DNA of 14,046 nucleotides, taken from assembly GCA_902362965.1 (NCBI GenBank), contig CABIYQ010000021.1, positions 1 to 14,046 of the forward strand, given 5' to 3'. Positions 1 to 6,071 of the stretch are shown in pieces (the stretch's first letter is position 1; each line of letters opens with the position of its first letter). Origin of the DNA: Oscillospiraceae bacterium. GTDB lineage: Bacteria > Bacillota > Clostridia > Oscillospirales > Ruminococcaceae. Under the pieces are notes generated by a model. It saw nothing but the letters and a program-made list of their open reading frames with translations. It searched no databases and had not been told where the DNA came from. The position numbers and the translations under genes were made by a program.

Positions 1-60
1 CATGGCTGGAAAGAGGCGGTTAATTCTCTGGAGGAGTATTTATGCGGACAAAGGAAATAG
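1..60 (+). CDS. C-terminal end of an upstream gene (partial)
   Basis: Frame 1 is open from the first base to a TAG at 58-60 and encodes a 19-residue tail that includes WKEAVNSLEEYL, an amphipathic helix-like sequence typical of real protein ends. It overlaps the next gene start (42) by 19 bases, and the ribosome binding site of that gene (GGAGGAG, 30-36) lies inside it, as is usual in this compact region. The other frames at the edge read less protein-like. The function cannot be told from so short a piece. Confidence 0.45.
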   Translation, partial: HGWKEAVNSLEEYLCGQRK

Positions 61-434
61 AACTTTCTGCTGCTAAAAACATTCCGCCGCCTAAGTACCT
101 GACAATGCCGGAGATGTGTTTTTATATAACGTTGAGGTCGTTATACAGATATTACAAAAAAGGCGAGATTTCAAAAAATGACGCCAAAGCTGACAAGCAG
201 CAGATAATAGGTAAATGTACGGAATTTGAAGCGGCTTATGAACAATGGTGTTCGGTATACAAATCGTATCAGGATAATGTCCGCAAGGCAGGAACGCTGA
301 TTAATGATATTGAAAAATCAGACAATGCGGAAGATATCGCCGTATTGGCATGCGAGGTAATAGGTATTATGACGGGTGACGCAAGTTTTTACCCAAGGCA
401 GAAGAAAAAATTAAAAGGAGAACGCCATGAATGA
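42..434 (+). CDS. Phage protein of unknown function (130 aa)
   Basis: A 130-residue soluble protein. ATG at 42 follows GGAGGAG (30-36) with a 5-base spacer. The N-terminal third carries PPPKYLTMPEMCFYITLRSLYRYY, split here as PPPKYLTMPEMC then FYITLRSLYRYY, an aromatic and basic stretch. The middle is charged and helical, and the C-terminal part (IAVLACEVIGIMTGD) is a short hydrophobic helix followed by a basic tail. Proteins of this general look occur in the middle region of Clostridia prophages, but I know of no assigned function. There is no signal peptide, Cys cluster or nuclease motif. The stop (432-434) overlaps the next reading frame, so translation is probably coupled. Confidence 0.75.
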   Translation: MRTKEIELSAAKNIPPPKYLTMPEMCFYITLRSLYRYYKKGEISKNDAKADKQQIIGKCTEFEAAYEQWCSVYKSYQDNVRKAGTLINDIEKSDNAEDIAVLACEVIGIMTGDASFYPRQKKKLKGERHE

Positions 435-572
435 AACTGAAAGAATTATATCAAGTTTGTATGAACAATGGAATGTGATTCGTGTAATGATTGTAGTTTT
501 GTTTATGAAGAAACAGGTATATGTAAATGGAAACACGCCGATGAAGTTGAGGAGGTATTGAAAGATGAATAG
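431..572 (+). pseudogene. Cys-rich small protein gene, apparently broken by a +1 frame change
   Basis: Two short frames look like one protein split in two. ATG 431 (AGGAG at 416-421) reads MKLKELYQVCMNNGM and stops at TGA 476-478. In the frame shifted by one base, 468-572 reads a Cys cluster (CDSCNDC, then TGICKWKHADEVEEVLKDE) and ends at TAG 570-572, overlapping the YopX start. The joined product would be about 46 residues with C-x2-C-x2-C and a fourth Cys, a zinc-ribbon-like pattern. The second frame has an ATG at 468 but no ribosome binding site before it. It may be a decayed gene, a sequencing indel, or a frame expressed by reinitiation or shifting near the TGA. A third frame from ATG 427 (44 codons) looks less natural. 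Confidence 0.45.
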
Positions 573-927
573 AGAGATATTATTCAGGGGGAAAACAGGC
601 GATGAATGGGTTTACGGTGATTTAAGCCGCTTAAAAAATGCAATAACAATAACTAAAAGAAATTTTATATATCCGTATATAGTCATGCCCGAAACAGTAG
701 GACAATTTACTGGATTAACAGACAAGAACGGCGTTAAGATTTTTGAGGGGGATATTTTAAAATTCAGATCGGGAATTTATTCTGTTGAATGGGATAATGA
801 ACACAGCAAATTTTTACAGAGAGACGGGCAATTTAGCAGAGAACTTCACATTTGGATTGCAAAATCAGAAATTGTCGGCAATATCCATGATAATCCCGAA
901 TTGCTGAAAGGAGAAGAAAATGAATGA
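565..927 (+). CDS. YopX family phage protein
   Basis: A 120-residue member of the YopX family, named after a Bacillus SPbeta phage protein and common in Firmicutes phages. Hallmarks seen: ILFRGK...WVYGDL at residues 5-20, the VGQFTGLTDKNGVKIFEGDIL block at about 46-66 (VGQFTGLTDKNG, then VKIFEGDIL), and the end VGNIHDNPELL. The family is a compact all-beta protein with unknown function. The start at 565 is supported by GAGGAGG at 549-555. Its last 8 bases overlap the next gene, which points to coupled translation. Length and ends match the family, so it looks intact. Confidence 0.92.
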   Translation: MNREILFRGKTGDEWVYGDLSRLKNAITITKRNFIYPYIVMPETVGQFTGLTDKNGVKIFEGDILKFRSGIYSVEWDNEHSKFLQRDGQFSRELHIWIAKSEIVGNIHDNPELLKGEENE

Positions 928-1120
928 AAAATTAAAACCGTGTCCGTTTTGTGGTGGCTGCGTTGAAGCTGTTAAGAGAATTATTAATTCTGAAACAATA
1001 TATTTTATCAAGTGTCACAAATGTGGTGCGACAGTGAGTTTTGATAATTTGGTATGCAATAATAATCCGATAAAATCCATTGATTATTGGAACAGGAGGG
1101 CTGAAAATGCCGAAGTGTGA
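920..1120 (+). CDS. Lar-like restriction alleviation / zinc-ribbon protein
   Basis: A 66-residue protein with the Lar-family pattern: LKPCPFCGG near the N-terminus, CHKCGA in the middle and YWNRRAE near the C-terminus. The two CxxC knuckles probably bind one zinc ion. Rac prophage Lar eases type I restriction in E. coli, but most small phage members carrying this pattern are untested, so that role here is inference. GGAGAAG (909-915) precedes ATG 920, and the start overlaps YopX by 8 bases. The gene lies in a cluster of small Cys-rich phage genes. Confidence 0.85.
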   Translation: MNEKLKPCPFCGGCVEAVKRIINSETIYFIKCHKCGATVSFDNLVCNNNPIKSIDYWNRRAENAEV

Positions 1121-1178
1121 GAAATGTTATCATACATGCCTCAAAACACCGTCTAAAATGCGTTATAATCAATTTTGA
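1107..1178 (+). CDS. Tiny Cys peptide, probably a truncated zinc-knuckle protein
   Basis: ATG 1107 lies 7 bases after GGAGG (1095-1099), inside the end of the Lar-like gene. It reads MPKCEKCYHTC and stops after 23 residues (TGA 1176-1178). The C-x2-C-x3-HxC start is typical of small phage zinc-knuckle proteins that are usually longer, so this may be a truncated remnant. The good ribosome binding site and coupling to the gene before it are the main support. Confidence 0.4.
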   Translation: MPKCEKCYHTCLKTPSKMRYNQF

Positions 1179-1181
1179 ATG

Positions 1182-1190
1182 TGTTATAAT
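1182..1190 (+). promoter_or_regulatory. Extended -10 promoter candidate
   Basis: TGTTATAAT is a perfect extended -10 element (TGnTATAAT), with -10 at 1185-1190 and expected start near 1197. No good -35 sits 16-18 bases upstream, which extended -10 promoters can tolerate. A second TATAAT is at 1164-1169. It lies in the only gap (1179-1257) in this gene string and would drive the gene at 1258 and possibly the late regulator. Confidence 0.5.
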
Positions 1191-1257
1191 GGAATTACAG
1201 GGTTAAAATCAAAACGCCTAAAAACGGGTGTAAAATTGAAATATGGAGGATTAGAAA

Positions 1258-1683
1258 ATGAATAATAATATTTTTATAAAATGTCAACAACAGGCACTGA
1301 CGAGCGACCATGCAGGGGTGTTAAGATTAGACGATGGCAGGGTATTATTAACGGCAGACGGATTTACGGTGGTCGTGATACCGCAGGAGGATCTCATGCT
1401 TGATGTAAGTCGATTTGTATGTTTGTCAAAAAGAGTTTTAGACGGCATAGACAAAGTACCGGAGTTAAAGCTGACTTGCGATTGTAAATATACGCCCCCT
1501 AATAAAATAGTCAGACGGCTAAAGTTAGATTCGGACAAATCCGTATATGTAAACGATAAATACATAAAATTTTTCGGTACTGGGGTAAGTTACAAAGGAG
1601 ACGAATGGAGAGTTTTTGTTTACGAAAAAAGTACTGATGAATTAATTGGATTAATATTGCCGATCCGCTTAAAGGAGGATTAG
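1258..1683 (+). CDS. Phage protein of unknown function (141 aa)
   Basis: A 141-residue soluble, beta-rich protein. GGAGGA (1245-1250) precedes ATG 1258. The N-terminal half (CQQQALTSDHAGVLRLDDG, then VLLTADGFTVVVIP) looks like paired beta hairpins. The C-terminus ends VYEKSTDELIGLILPIRLKED, split as VYEKSTDELIG and LILPIRLKED. This ending loosely recalls the last strand of DNA sliding clamps, which often finish in LxxPxR, but the protein is far too short for a clamp and I do not assign that function. No Cys cluster or catalytic motif is evident. It probably belongs to the middle transcript that begins at the promoter candidate near 1185. Confidence 0.7.
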   Translation: MNNNIFIKCQQQALTSDHAGVLRLDDGRVLLTADGFTVVVIPQEDLMLDVSRFVCLSKRVLDGIDKVPELKLTCDCKYTPPNKIVRRLKLDSDKSVYVNDKYIKFFGTGVSYKGDEWRVFVYEKSTDELIGLILPIRLKED

Positions 1684-1686
1684 AAA

Positions 1687-1731
1687 ATGTCAGCACATAA
1701 AAGATTTACACGTATATGCGTTTCAAGCTAA
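1687..1731 (+). CDS. 14-residue ORF with a strong ribosome binding site
   Basis: AAGGAGG (1673-1679) and ATG 1687 open a frame reading MSAHKRFTRICVSS that ends at TAA 1729-1731. Its RBS-plus-start context (GGAGGATTAGAAAATG) is identical to that of the gene at 1258 and nearly the same as that of the gene at 1749. It may be a leader peptide or the remnant of a deleted gene. No function is claimed. Confidence 0.2.
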   Translation: MSAHKRFTRICVSS

Positions 1732-1748
1732 AAGAATGGAGGATTAAA

Positions 1749-1922
1749 ATGTCAACACAAACATATGTAATCTATGACAAATACAACGGACATATAGTTT
1801 GTGACATCAAGGATAATTACAGAATTTTTGACAACGCAGTTAAGGCAGAACAGTACATACGGGATAAGAATTTGAATCAAATTGATTTCGTGGTTGAGAG
1901 GAGTGACAAGTTTGACTGCTAA
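1749..1922 (+). CDS. Small phage protein of unknown function (57 aa)
   Basis: The start is placed at ATG 1749 because GGAGG (1738-1742) lies 6 bases upstream. An in-frame ATG at 1716 has no such site. The 57-residue product begins MSTQTYVIYDKYNGHIVCDI and is a mixed alpha/beta, mildly acidic protein with no recognised motif. Its end overlaps the likely TTG start of the ArpU-like gene by 11 bases, so the two are probably translated together. Confidence 0.65.
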   Translation: MSTQTYVIYDKYNGHIVCDIKDNYRIFDNAVKAEQYIRDKNLNQIDFVVERSDKFDC

Positions 1923-2343
1923 GGAATATCTAAGTCAAGGATTTTATTTGGATAAGGAAATCAATGAAAAAATACTTGAAATTGAGAAATTAGTATCAGA
2001 TATGTGCAGATGCACTCAACAATTTTCAGATATGCCGCCAGACGAACATAATGATAACAGCACGGAACTAAAAATGGCGAATTACATTGATAAACACAAT
2101 GAATTAGAAAATGAAATTAATGACGAAATAGATCAGCTAGACAGAATTAAATCTGAAATACGCAAGCGTATTCTCAAAGTAAAAAATCCTAAATGCCGTT
2201 TGGTTTTGCTGAAGCGATATTGGAGATTTTTGAAGTGGGAACAGATTCAGGAGGAAATGGGGTATATGGAATTAAAGAGCGTTTACAATGTGCACAAGAA
2301 AGCGTTATCAGAATTTATTAAAATAAATGGGAATTATTTTTAA
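1912..2343 (+). CDS. ArpU/DUF1492 family late transcription regulator
   Basis: A 143-residue protein read from TTG 1912, where GAGGAG (1898-1903) lies 8 bases upstream. The product then begins TAKEYLSQGFYLDKEINEKI, which matches the usual DUF1492 N-terminus. The centre (about 20-90) is a long charged coiled-coil-like helix. The C-terminal third (KNPKCRLVLLKRYWRFLKW, then EQIQEEMGYMELKSVYNVHK) is a sigma-70 region-4-like helix-turn-helix. Relatives of this group (ArpU, and RinA in staphylococcal phages) act as activators of late phage genes and sit just before the packaging genes, exactly as here. Its likely target is the promoter with phased repeats that follows its stop codon. A TTG start may keep expression low. 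Confidence 0.85.
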   Translation: MTAKEYLSQGFYLDKEINEKILEIEKLVSDMCRCTQQFSDMPPDEHNDNSTELKMANYIDKHNELENEINDEIDQLDRIKSEIRKRILKVKNPKCRLVLLKRYWRFLKWEQIQEEMGYMELKSVYNVHKKALSEFIKINGNYF

Positions 2344-2359
2344 ATTACATTGAATTACA
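2332..2359 (+). repeat. Phased AATTA repeats (possible activator site)
   Basis: AATTATT at 2332-2338, AATTACA at 2343-2349 and AATTACA at 2353-2359 are spaced 11 and 10 bases apart, about one helical turn. The last overlaps the -35 of the late promoter candidate. The arrangement fits a DNA-binding activator contacting one DNA face, presumably the ArpU-like protein. AT-rich sequence makes chance repeats possible. Confidence 0.4.
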
Positions 2360-2379
2360 CTATGATTTAATGTTATGAT
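2350..2379 (+). promoter_or_regulatory. Probable late operon promoter
   Basis: TTGAAT (2350-2355), an 18-base spacer, and TATGAT (2374-2379) preceded by TG (2371-2372) form a plausible extended -10 promoter with a start near 2386. It lies directly after the ArpU-like gene and before the packaging genes, the usual place of the late promoter. The suboptimal elements and the phased repeats over the -35 suggest an activator-dependent promoter. Confidence 0.55.
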
Positions 2380-2388
2380 ATATACATA

Positions 2389-2560
2389 GAAATAGGGCGA
2401 AAGCAGCACCGCCCTGTTTCTACCTCTCTTCTACATTGTTTTATTCCTTGATTTACAGCCGTCCGGATCATGACGGCTGTTATGCAGTCAATAGTTTCGG
2501 TCGGTGCAACTCCGATAGGCTGCGCCAATAATTTGTATATTTTTGAAGATAAGATACAAA
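2389..2560 (+). promoter_or_regulatory. Structured 5' leader of the late transcript (four hairpins)
   Basis: The 238 bases between the regulator and the next gene contain no good ORF but four inverted repeats. H1: GAAATAGGGCG (2389-2399) with CGCCCTGTTTC (2410-2420), 11 bp with one G-U. H2: ACAGCCGTC (2455-2463) with GACGGCTGT (2472-2480), 9 bp perfect. H3: GGTGCA (2503-2508) with TGCGCC (2521-2526), with an inner CC-GATA-GG. H4: TTTGTAT (2532-2538) with ATACAAA (2554-2560), followed by six T (2564-2569), terminator-like but with an A/T stem. H1 begins at the predicted transcript 5' end. Possible roles are RNA stabilisation, attenuation or antitermination. None is proven by sequence. Confidence 0.45.
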
Positions 2561-2581
2561 CTATTTTTTGAGGTGATAAAT

Positions 2582-2698
2582 GTGATTGAAAAAGAAATTA
2601 AGTCTAATTCAGAAGCAAAGGAAACCAAGAAAAATATTAATCAGAATCAGGAACACAACGTCAAAAAAGAAGCGTTGGGTCCTAATACAAGAAGATAA
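2582..2698 (+). CDS. 38-aa conserved-looking protein before TerS
   Basis: GTG 2582 follows GAGGTGA (2570-2576) and reads a 38-residue hydrophilic, Lys/Asn/Glu-rich peptide ending NVKKEALGPNTRR. I recall similar KKEALGPNT endings in small proteins just upstream of phage terminase genes, but know no function. It has its own ribosome binding site and is followed at once by a terminator-like hairpin (2703-2724). A longer frame from 2586 that runs into TerS overlaps it and lacks an RBS, so this is the better reading. Confidence 0.55.
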   Translation: MIEKEIKSNSEAKETKKNINQNQEHNVKKEALGPNTRR

Positions 2699-2702
2699 TT
2701 AT

Positions 2703-2726
2703 AAGCATCTCCCCGGAGGTGCTTTT
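2703..2726 (+). terminator. Terminator-like hairpin before TerS
   Basis: AAGCATCTC (2703-2711) pairs with GAGGTGCTT (2716-2724) with one U-G pair and loop CCCG, followed by TTTTCTT. It is the first of several similar hairpins in the late operon. Downstream it carries the shared ATACCCAAA motif and then the TerS ribosome binding site. Confidence 0.65.
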
Positions 2727-2756
2727 CTTATACCCAAACGAAAGGACGGTGAGGTA

Positions 2757-3311
2757 ATGCCGAAACAAACAAAACTAACCGAAAAACAAAAGCGTTTTTG
2801 TGAGGAGTACCTCATCGACTTAAACGCAACGCAGGCGGCTATTCGTGCAGGGTATTCGCCTAAGACAGCTGAGCAAGCAGCGGCAAGGTTGTTAAGGAAT
2901 GTTAAGGTACAAGAGTACTTGAACATCCTCCGCGAAAAGCAGTCAGAACGAACACAGATAACTGCCGATATGGTCTTGAATGAACTTGCGGCTATTGCCT
3001 TTACAGACCGCACGGAACTTGCTCAGGTCGTACACAGGCAAGGCAAAGATGAAGAAACAGGAGAGCCTTATGAATATTCCGCTGTTGAACTTACTCAAAC
3101 AAAAGACTTGCCTGATACTGCAAAAAAGACTATTGCAGGAATAAAACAAGGAAGAAATGGCGTTGAGGTTTCTTCATACGATAAGATCAAAGCCCTTGAG
3201 CTTTTAGGTAAGCACATAGGAATGTTCAGTGAGCGTAAAGAAGATGAAGCTTCAAAGGAACAGGAAACCCCTAAACTTTACGAAGCTTTAACGGAGGATA
3301 ACAGCAAATGA
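2757..3311 (+). CDS. terS: Terminase small subunit (Terminase_2 family)
   Basis: The small subunit recognises packaging sites on the phage DNA concatemer and loads the large subunit. ATG 2757 is chosen because GGTGAGG (2748-2754) precedes it and the family N-terminus follows directly: LTEKQKRFCEEYLIDLNATQ then AAIRAGYSPKTAEQAAARLL, the helix-turn-helix at about residues 7-47. The 184-residue length is normal. The middle is helical (oligomerisation) and the acidic tail (EDEASKEQETPKLYEALTED) probably contacts TerL. An upstream in-frame extension of 57 residues has no RBS, is basic and overlaps the 38-aa gene, so it is rejected. The stop overlaps TerL by 4 bases. Confidence 0.93.
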   Translation: MPKQTKLTEKQKRFCEEYLIDLNATQAAIRAGYSPKTAEQAAARLLRNVKVQEYLNILREKQSERTQITADMVLNELAAIAFTDRTELAQVVHRQGKDEETGEPYEYSAVELTQTKDLPDTAKKTIAGIKQGRNGVEVSSYDKIKALELLGKHIGMFSERKEDEASKEQETPKLYEALTEDNSK

Positions 3312-4549
3312 CCTTTAAAAAATTATCTCCTAAACAAAAAACCGTTTTCAAATGGTGCTATAAGGACGATTACAAGGCGATTATTTGCGATGGTGCTGTA
3401 CGTTCGGGCAAAACCATTTGCATGATTACATCATTTATTTTATGGGCTATGAGACGCTTTGACGGCGCAACATTCGGTATATGCGGTAAAACTGTACGTT
3501 CGGCAGAACGTAATATAATCATGCCGTTGCAGTCAATTGTTGACATTACCCATTATTTCAAGGTGACTTATACCCGTTCTGTTAATTTGCTGACTGTTGA
3601 AGGTATGGGAAAGAAAAATTATTTTTATGTTTTTGGCGGTAAGGACGAATCGTCTTACATGCTGATTCAAGGCATCACGTTAAGTGGTGTCTTTTTTGAT
3701 GAAGTAGCGTTAATGCCTCGTTCATTTGTTGAACAGGCAGTAACAAGAACACTTTCAGTCGAACAAGCTAAATTATGGTTTAACTGCAATCCGGACAATC
3801 AATTCCATTGGTTCTATACCGAATGGATTCAGAAAGCTGATGAAAAAAACGCACTGCATTTACATTTTTTGATGTCAGATAATCCTATTCTCTCCCCTGC
3901 CCAGTTGGAATCTGCTGAAAAACAATTTACAGGAGTGTTTCATGACAGATATATTAAGGGACTGTGGGTATTAGCGGAGGGGGTTATATATGATATGTTT
4001 TCAAAACAGAAGCATGTACTTTCTGAATTACCCAAAATTGATGATAATAATGCAAAATACATTTCCGTGGACTATGGCACGCTGAATCCTACTGCATTTT
4101 TATTGTGGGAAAAAGCAAAAGACGGAAGATGGATTTGTACCAAAGAATATTATTATGACGGCAGATTAAAAGGCGTGCAAAAAACTGATGAAGAATATGC
4201 GGAGGATATGATTGAATTTATTGGCGATAAAAAAATAAGATTGATTATCGTAGACCCATCGGCGGCAAGCTTTATAGCGTGTCTGAGACGAAAAGGACTT
4301 CCGGTGGGCAAAGCTGATAACGATGTTTTGGAAGGAATTAGATTTACAAGTTCACTTCTTGAGGGTGAAAAGATTTCGTTTATGAATTGCTGCACGAATG
4401 CCATTTCAGAATTTACCGCGTATGTTTGGGACGAAAAAGCGGCTAAACATGGTGACGATAAACCGGTTAAAGAACATGACCACGCTATGGACGCAGTAAG
4501 GTATTTTTGTAATACGATATTAAACAAGAAAAATCAATGGCTTTATTAA
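3308..4549 (+). CDS. terL: Terminase large subunit, PBSX type
   Basis: ATP-driven packaging motor and DNA-cutting nuclease, which docks on the portal. At 413 residues it is the usual size for the PBSX family. Walker A is DGAVRSGKT (28-36). Walker B with its catalytic Glu is VFFDEVALM (128-136, D131 E132). The coupling-type motif is FNCNP (158-162). The RNase H-like nuclease domain carries VDYGTLNP (D255), IIVDPSAA (D316) and HDHAMDAVRYF (D391, D395). All key residues are present. ATG 3308 overlaps the TerS stop, so translation is coupled. The PBSX-type terminase is consistent with a siphovirus that packages by cos or pac sites. Which one cannot be told here. Confidence 0.96.
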   Translation: MTFKKLSPKQKTVFKWCYKDDYKAIICDGAVRSGKTICMITSFILWAMRRFDGATFGICGKTVRSAERNIIMPLQSIVDITHYFKVTYTRSVNLLTVEGMGKKNYFYVFGGKDESSYMLIQGITLSGVFFDEVALMPRSFVEQAVTRTLSVEQAKLWFNCNPDNQFHWFYTEWIQKADEKNALHLHFLMSDNPILSPAQLESAEKQFTGVFHDRYIKGLWVLAEGVIYDMFSKQKHVLSELPKIDDNNAKYISVDYGTLNPTAFLLWEKAKDGRWICTKEYYYDGRLKGVQKTDEEYAEDMIEFIGDKKIRLIIVDPSAASFIACLRRKGLPVGKADNDVLEGIRFTSSLLEGEKISFMNCCTNAISEFTAYVWDEKAAKHGDDKPVKEHDHAMDAVRYFCNTILNKKNQWLY

Positions 4550-4562
4550 TGGAGGTGAAAAA

Positions 4563-6071
4563 ATGCTGACAGCTGAGGAAATACAGCGGATCATTTCAGA
4601 GGATTACAGTTCTGAAAAGAAACTGCACGCAAGAAAAGGACAGTCATATTATGAAGGGGAGCATGATATAAAAGACTACCGTTTATTTTATTACAACGAT
4701 GACGGAATTTTGATTGAAGATAAGTACAGAGCAAATTACAGGATTCCACATGCTTTCTTTGCCGAACTTGTAGATCAGGCGGTACAGTATATGCTTTCGG
4801 GTGATGAATACATAAAATCGGATATACCGGAACTTCAACAAGAACTGGACGATTATTTCAACTGCAATGAAGATTTTACCGCCGAATTATCGGAAACGCT
4901 TACGGGCTGCATATCTAAGGGATTTGAATACATGTACGCCTATAAAAATTCCGAAGATAGAATTGCATTTCAGTGTGCCGATTCTTTGGGGGTAGTTGAG
5001 GTTCGATCAAAGGATACTGACAGCGATACGGATTGCGTAATTTACAAATATATAGACCGCATTGAAAAAGGGTATAAAAAAATAGCGAAAATTCAGGTAT
5101 GGGATAAAGAACAGGTTTATTATTTTGTTCAGAGTAACGATGGAAAAATTGAAAAAGACGAATCAGAAAAAATAAATCCCAGACCTCATACTTTATATTC
5201 AAAGGGTGAAAAGACGTATTTTAAGGGATTCGGATTTATTCCGTTTTTCCGTCTGGACAATAACAAAAAGCAAATTACAGGACTAAAAGCCGTAAAAGAC
5301 CTGATTGATGATTACGACTTAATGGCTTCAAGTCTTTCAAATAATCTTGCTGATTTTGATACTCCGGTATATGCAGTAAAGGGTTTTCAGGGCAACGACC
5401 TCAACGAATTGCAGCAGAATTTAAAGACCAAAAAGATGATCGGAGTTGGGGAAGACGGTGATGTTGATGTAAAAACCGTTGATATACCGTATCAGGCAAG
5501 ACAAGCCAAGCTTGAACTTGATGAGAAAAATATTTACCGATTTGGAATGGGGCTTAATACTTCCGGATTGAAAGATACCAACGCTACAACCAATATTGCG
5601 ATCAAGGCGGCATACTCACTGCTTGACCTGAAATGTTCAAAGCTTGAAATCCGATTAAAGCAATTTTTGAGAAAACTTTTAAAGCCGGTACTTGACGAAA
5701 TAAATAAGCATAACAAGACCGATTATCAAATGAAAGACGTTTATTTTAATTTTAAGCGTGAAGTTATGAGCAATGCGCAGGAAAACGCACAAATTAAACT
5801 TACAGAAGCGCAGGAACAGTCTGTGAGAATCAATACGCTGCTGAATCTTGCGGCGCAGCTTGACAGTGAAACGCTTATGCAGAACATATGCGAGGTACTT
5901 GATATTGATTACGAAGAAATTAAGGATAGGCTTCCGGATTTGGAAAACGCAGACGAAAGTCTTTTAGCTGCCGAATCGGCAATTGAAGGAGAAGATATAT
6001 CAGACGAAGAACAGCAAACACAGCAAGCCGTACTTGACATGTTAGAAAGTTTATTAGAGGAGTTGGGTTAA
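4563..6071 (+). CDS. Portal protein, SPP1 gp6-like
   Basis: A 502-residue portal, the dodecameric ring at the head vertex through which DNA passes. It begins after a strong GGAGGTG (4551-4557). The N-terminal part has KLHARKGQSYYEGEHDIKDY-type sequence and YRIPHAFFAELVDQAVQYML, then VYYFVQSNDG and FGFIPFFRLDNN, the clip/wing region. LMASSLSNNLADFDTPVYAV and FGMGLNTSGLKDTNATTNIA are the stem and crown features seen in the SPP1 gp6/A118 family. The acidic C-terminus (EGEDISDEEQQTQ) is normal. The position between TerL and the MuF protein matches the family order. The stop abuts the next start with no gap. Confidence 0.94.
   Translation: MLTAEEIQRIISEDYSSEKKLHARKGQSYYEGEHDIKDYRLFYYNDDGILIEDKYRANYRIPHAFFAELVDQAVQYMLSGDEYIKSDIPELQQELDDYFNCNEDFTAELSETLTGCISKGFEYMYAYKNSEDRIAFQCADSLGVVEVRSKDTDSDTDCVIYKYIDRIEKGYKKIAKIQVWDKEQVYYFVQSNDGKIEKDESEKINPRPHTLYSKGEKTYFKGFGFIPFFRLDNNKKQITGLKAVKDLIDDYDLMASSLSNNLADFDTPVYAVKGFQGNDLNELQQNLKTKKMIGVGEDGDVDVKTVDIPYQARQAKLELDEKNIYRFGMGLNTSGLKDTNATTNIAIKAAYSLLDLKCSKLEIRLKQFLRKLLKPVLDEINKHNKTDYQMKDVYFNFKREVMSNAQENAQIKLTEAQEQSVRINTLLNLAAQLDSETLMQNICEVLDIDYEEIKDRLPDLENADESLLAAESAIEGEDISDEEQQTQQAVLDMLESLLEELG

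Noticed and set aside
427..561. 44-residue frame from ATG 427
   Set aside because: The sequence is not protein-like (VIRVMIVVLFMKKQVYV), whereas the two other frames make a sensible Cys-rich protein.
1258..1683. Sliding clamp-like protein
   Set aside because: Only the last strand (LILPIRL) resembles a clamp C-terminus. The protein is much too short, so it is left as unknown.
1882..1911. Upstream TTG start for the ArpU-like gene
   Set aside because: It has no RBS. TTG 1912 has GAGGAG at 8 bases, and the product then begins TAKEYLSQ as in relatives.
2495..2527. tRNA T-arm-like stretch (TCGGTGCAACTCCGA)
   Set aside because: No acceptor, anticodon or D arm pairs with it. It is better read as part of hairpin 3 of the leader.
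2586..2756. 57-residue N-terminal extension of TerS
   Set aside because: No RBS at 2586, basic low-complexity sequence, overlaps the better 38-aa gene and runs through a terminator hairpin. ATG 2757 has an RBS and the family N-terminus.
4153..4527. 124-aa reverse-strand ORF inside TerL
   Set aside because: Shadow of the TerL coding frame. No RBS or promoter and no recognisable protein. The same holds for the other reverse-strand ORFs.
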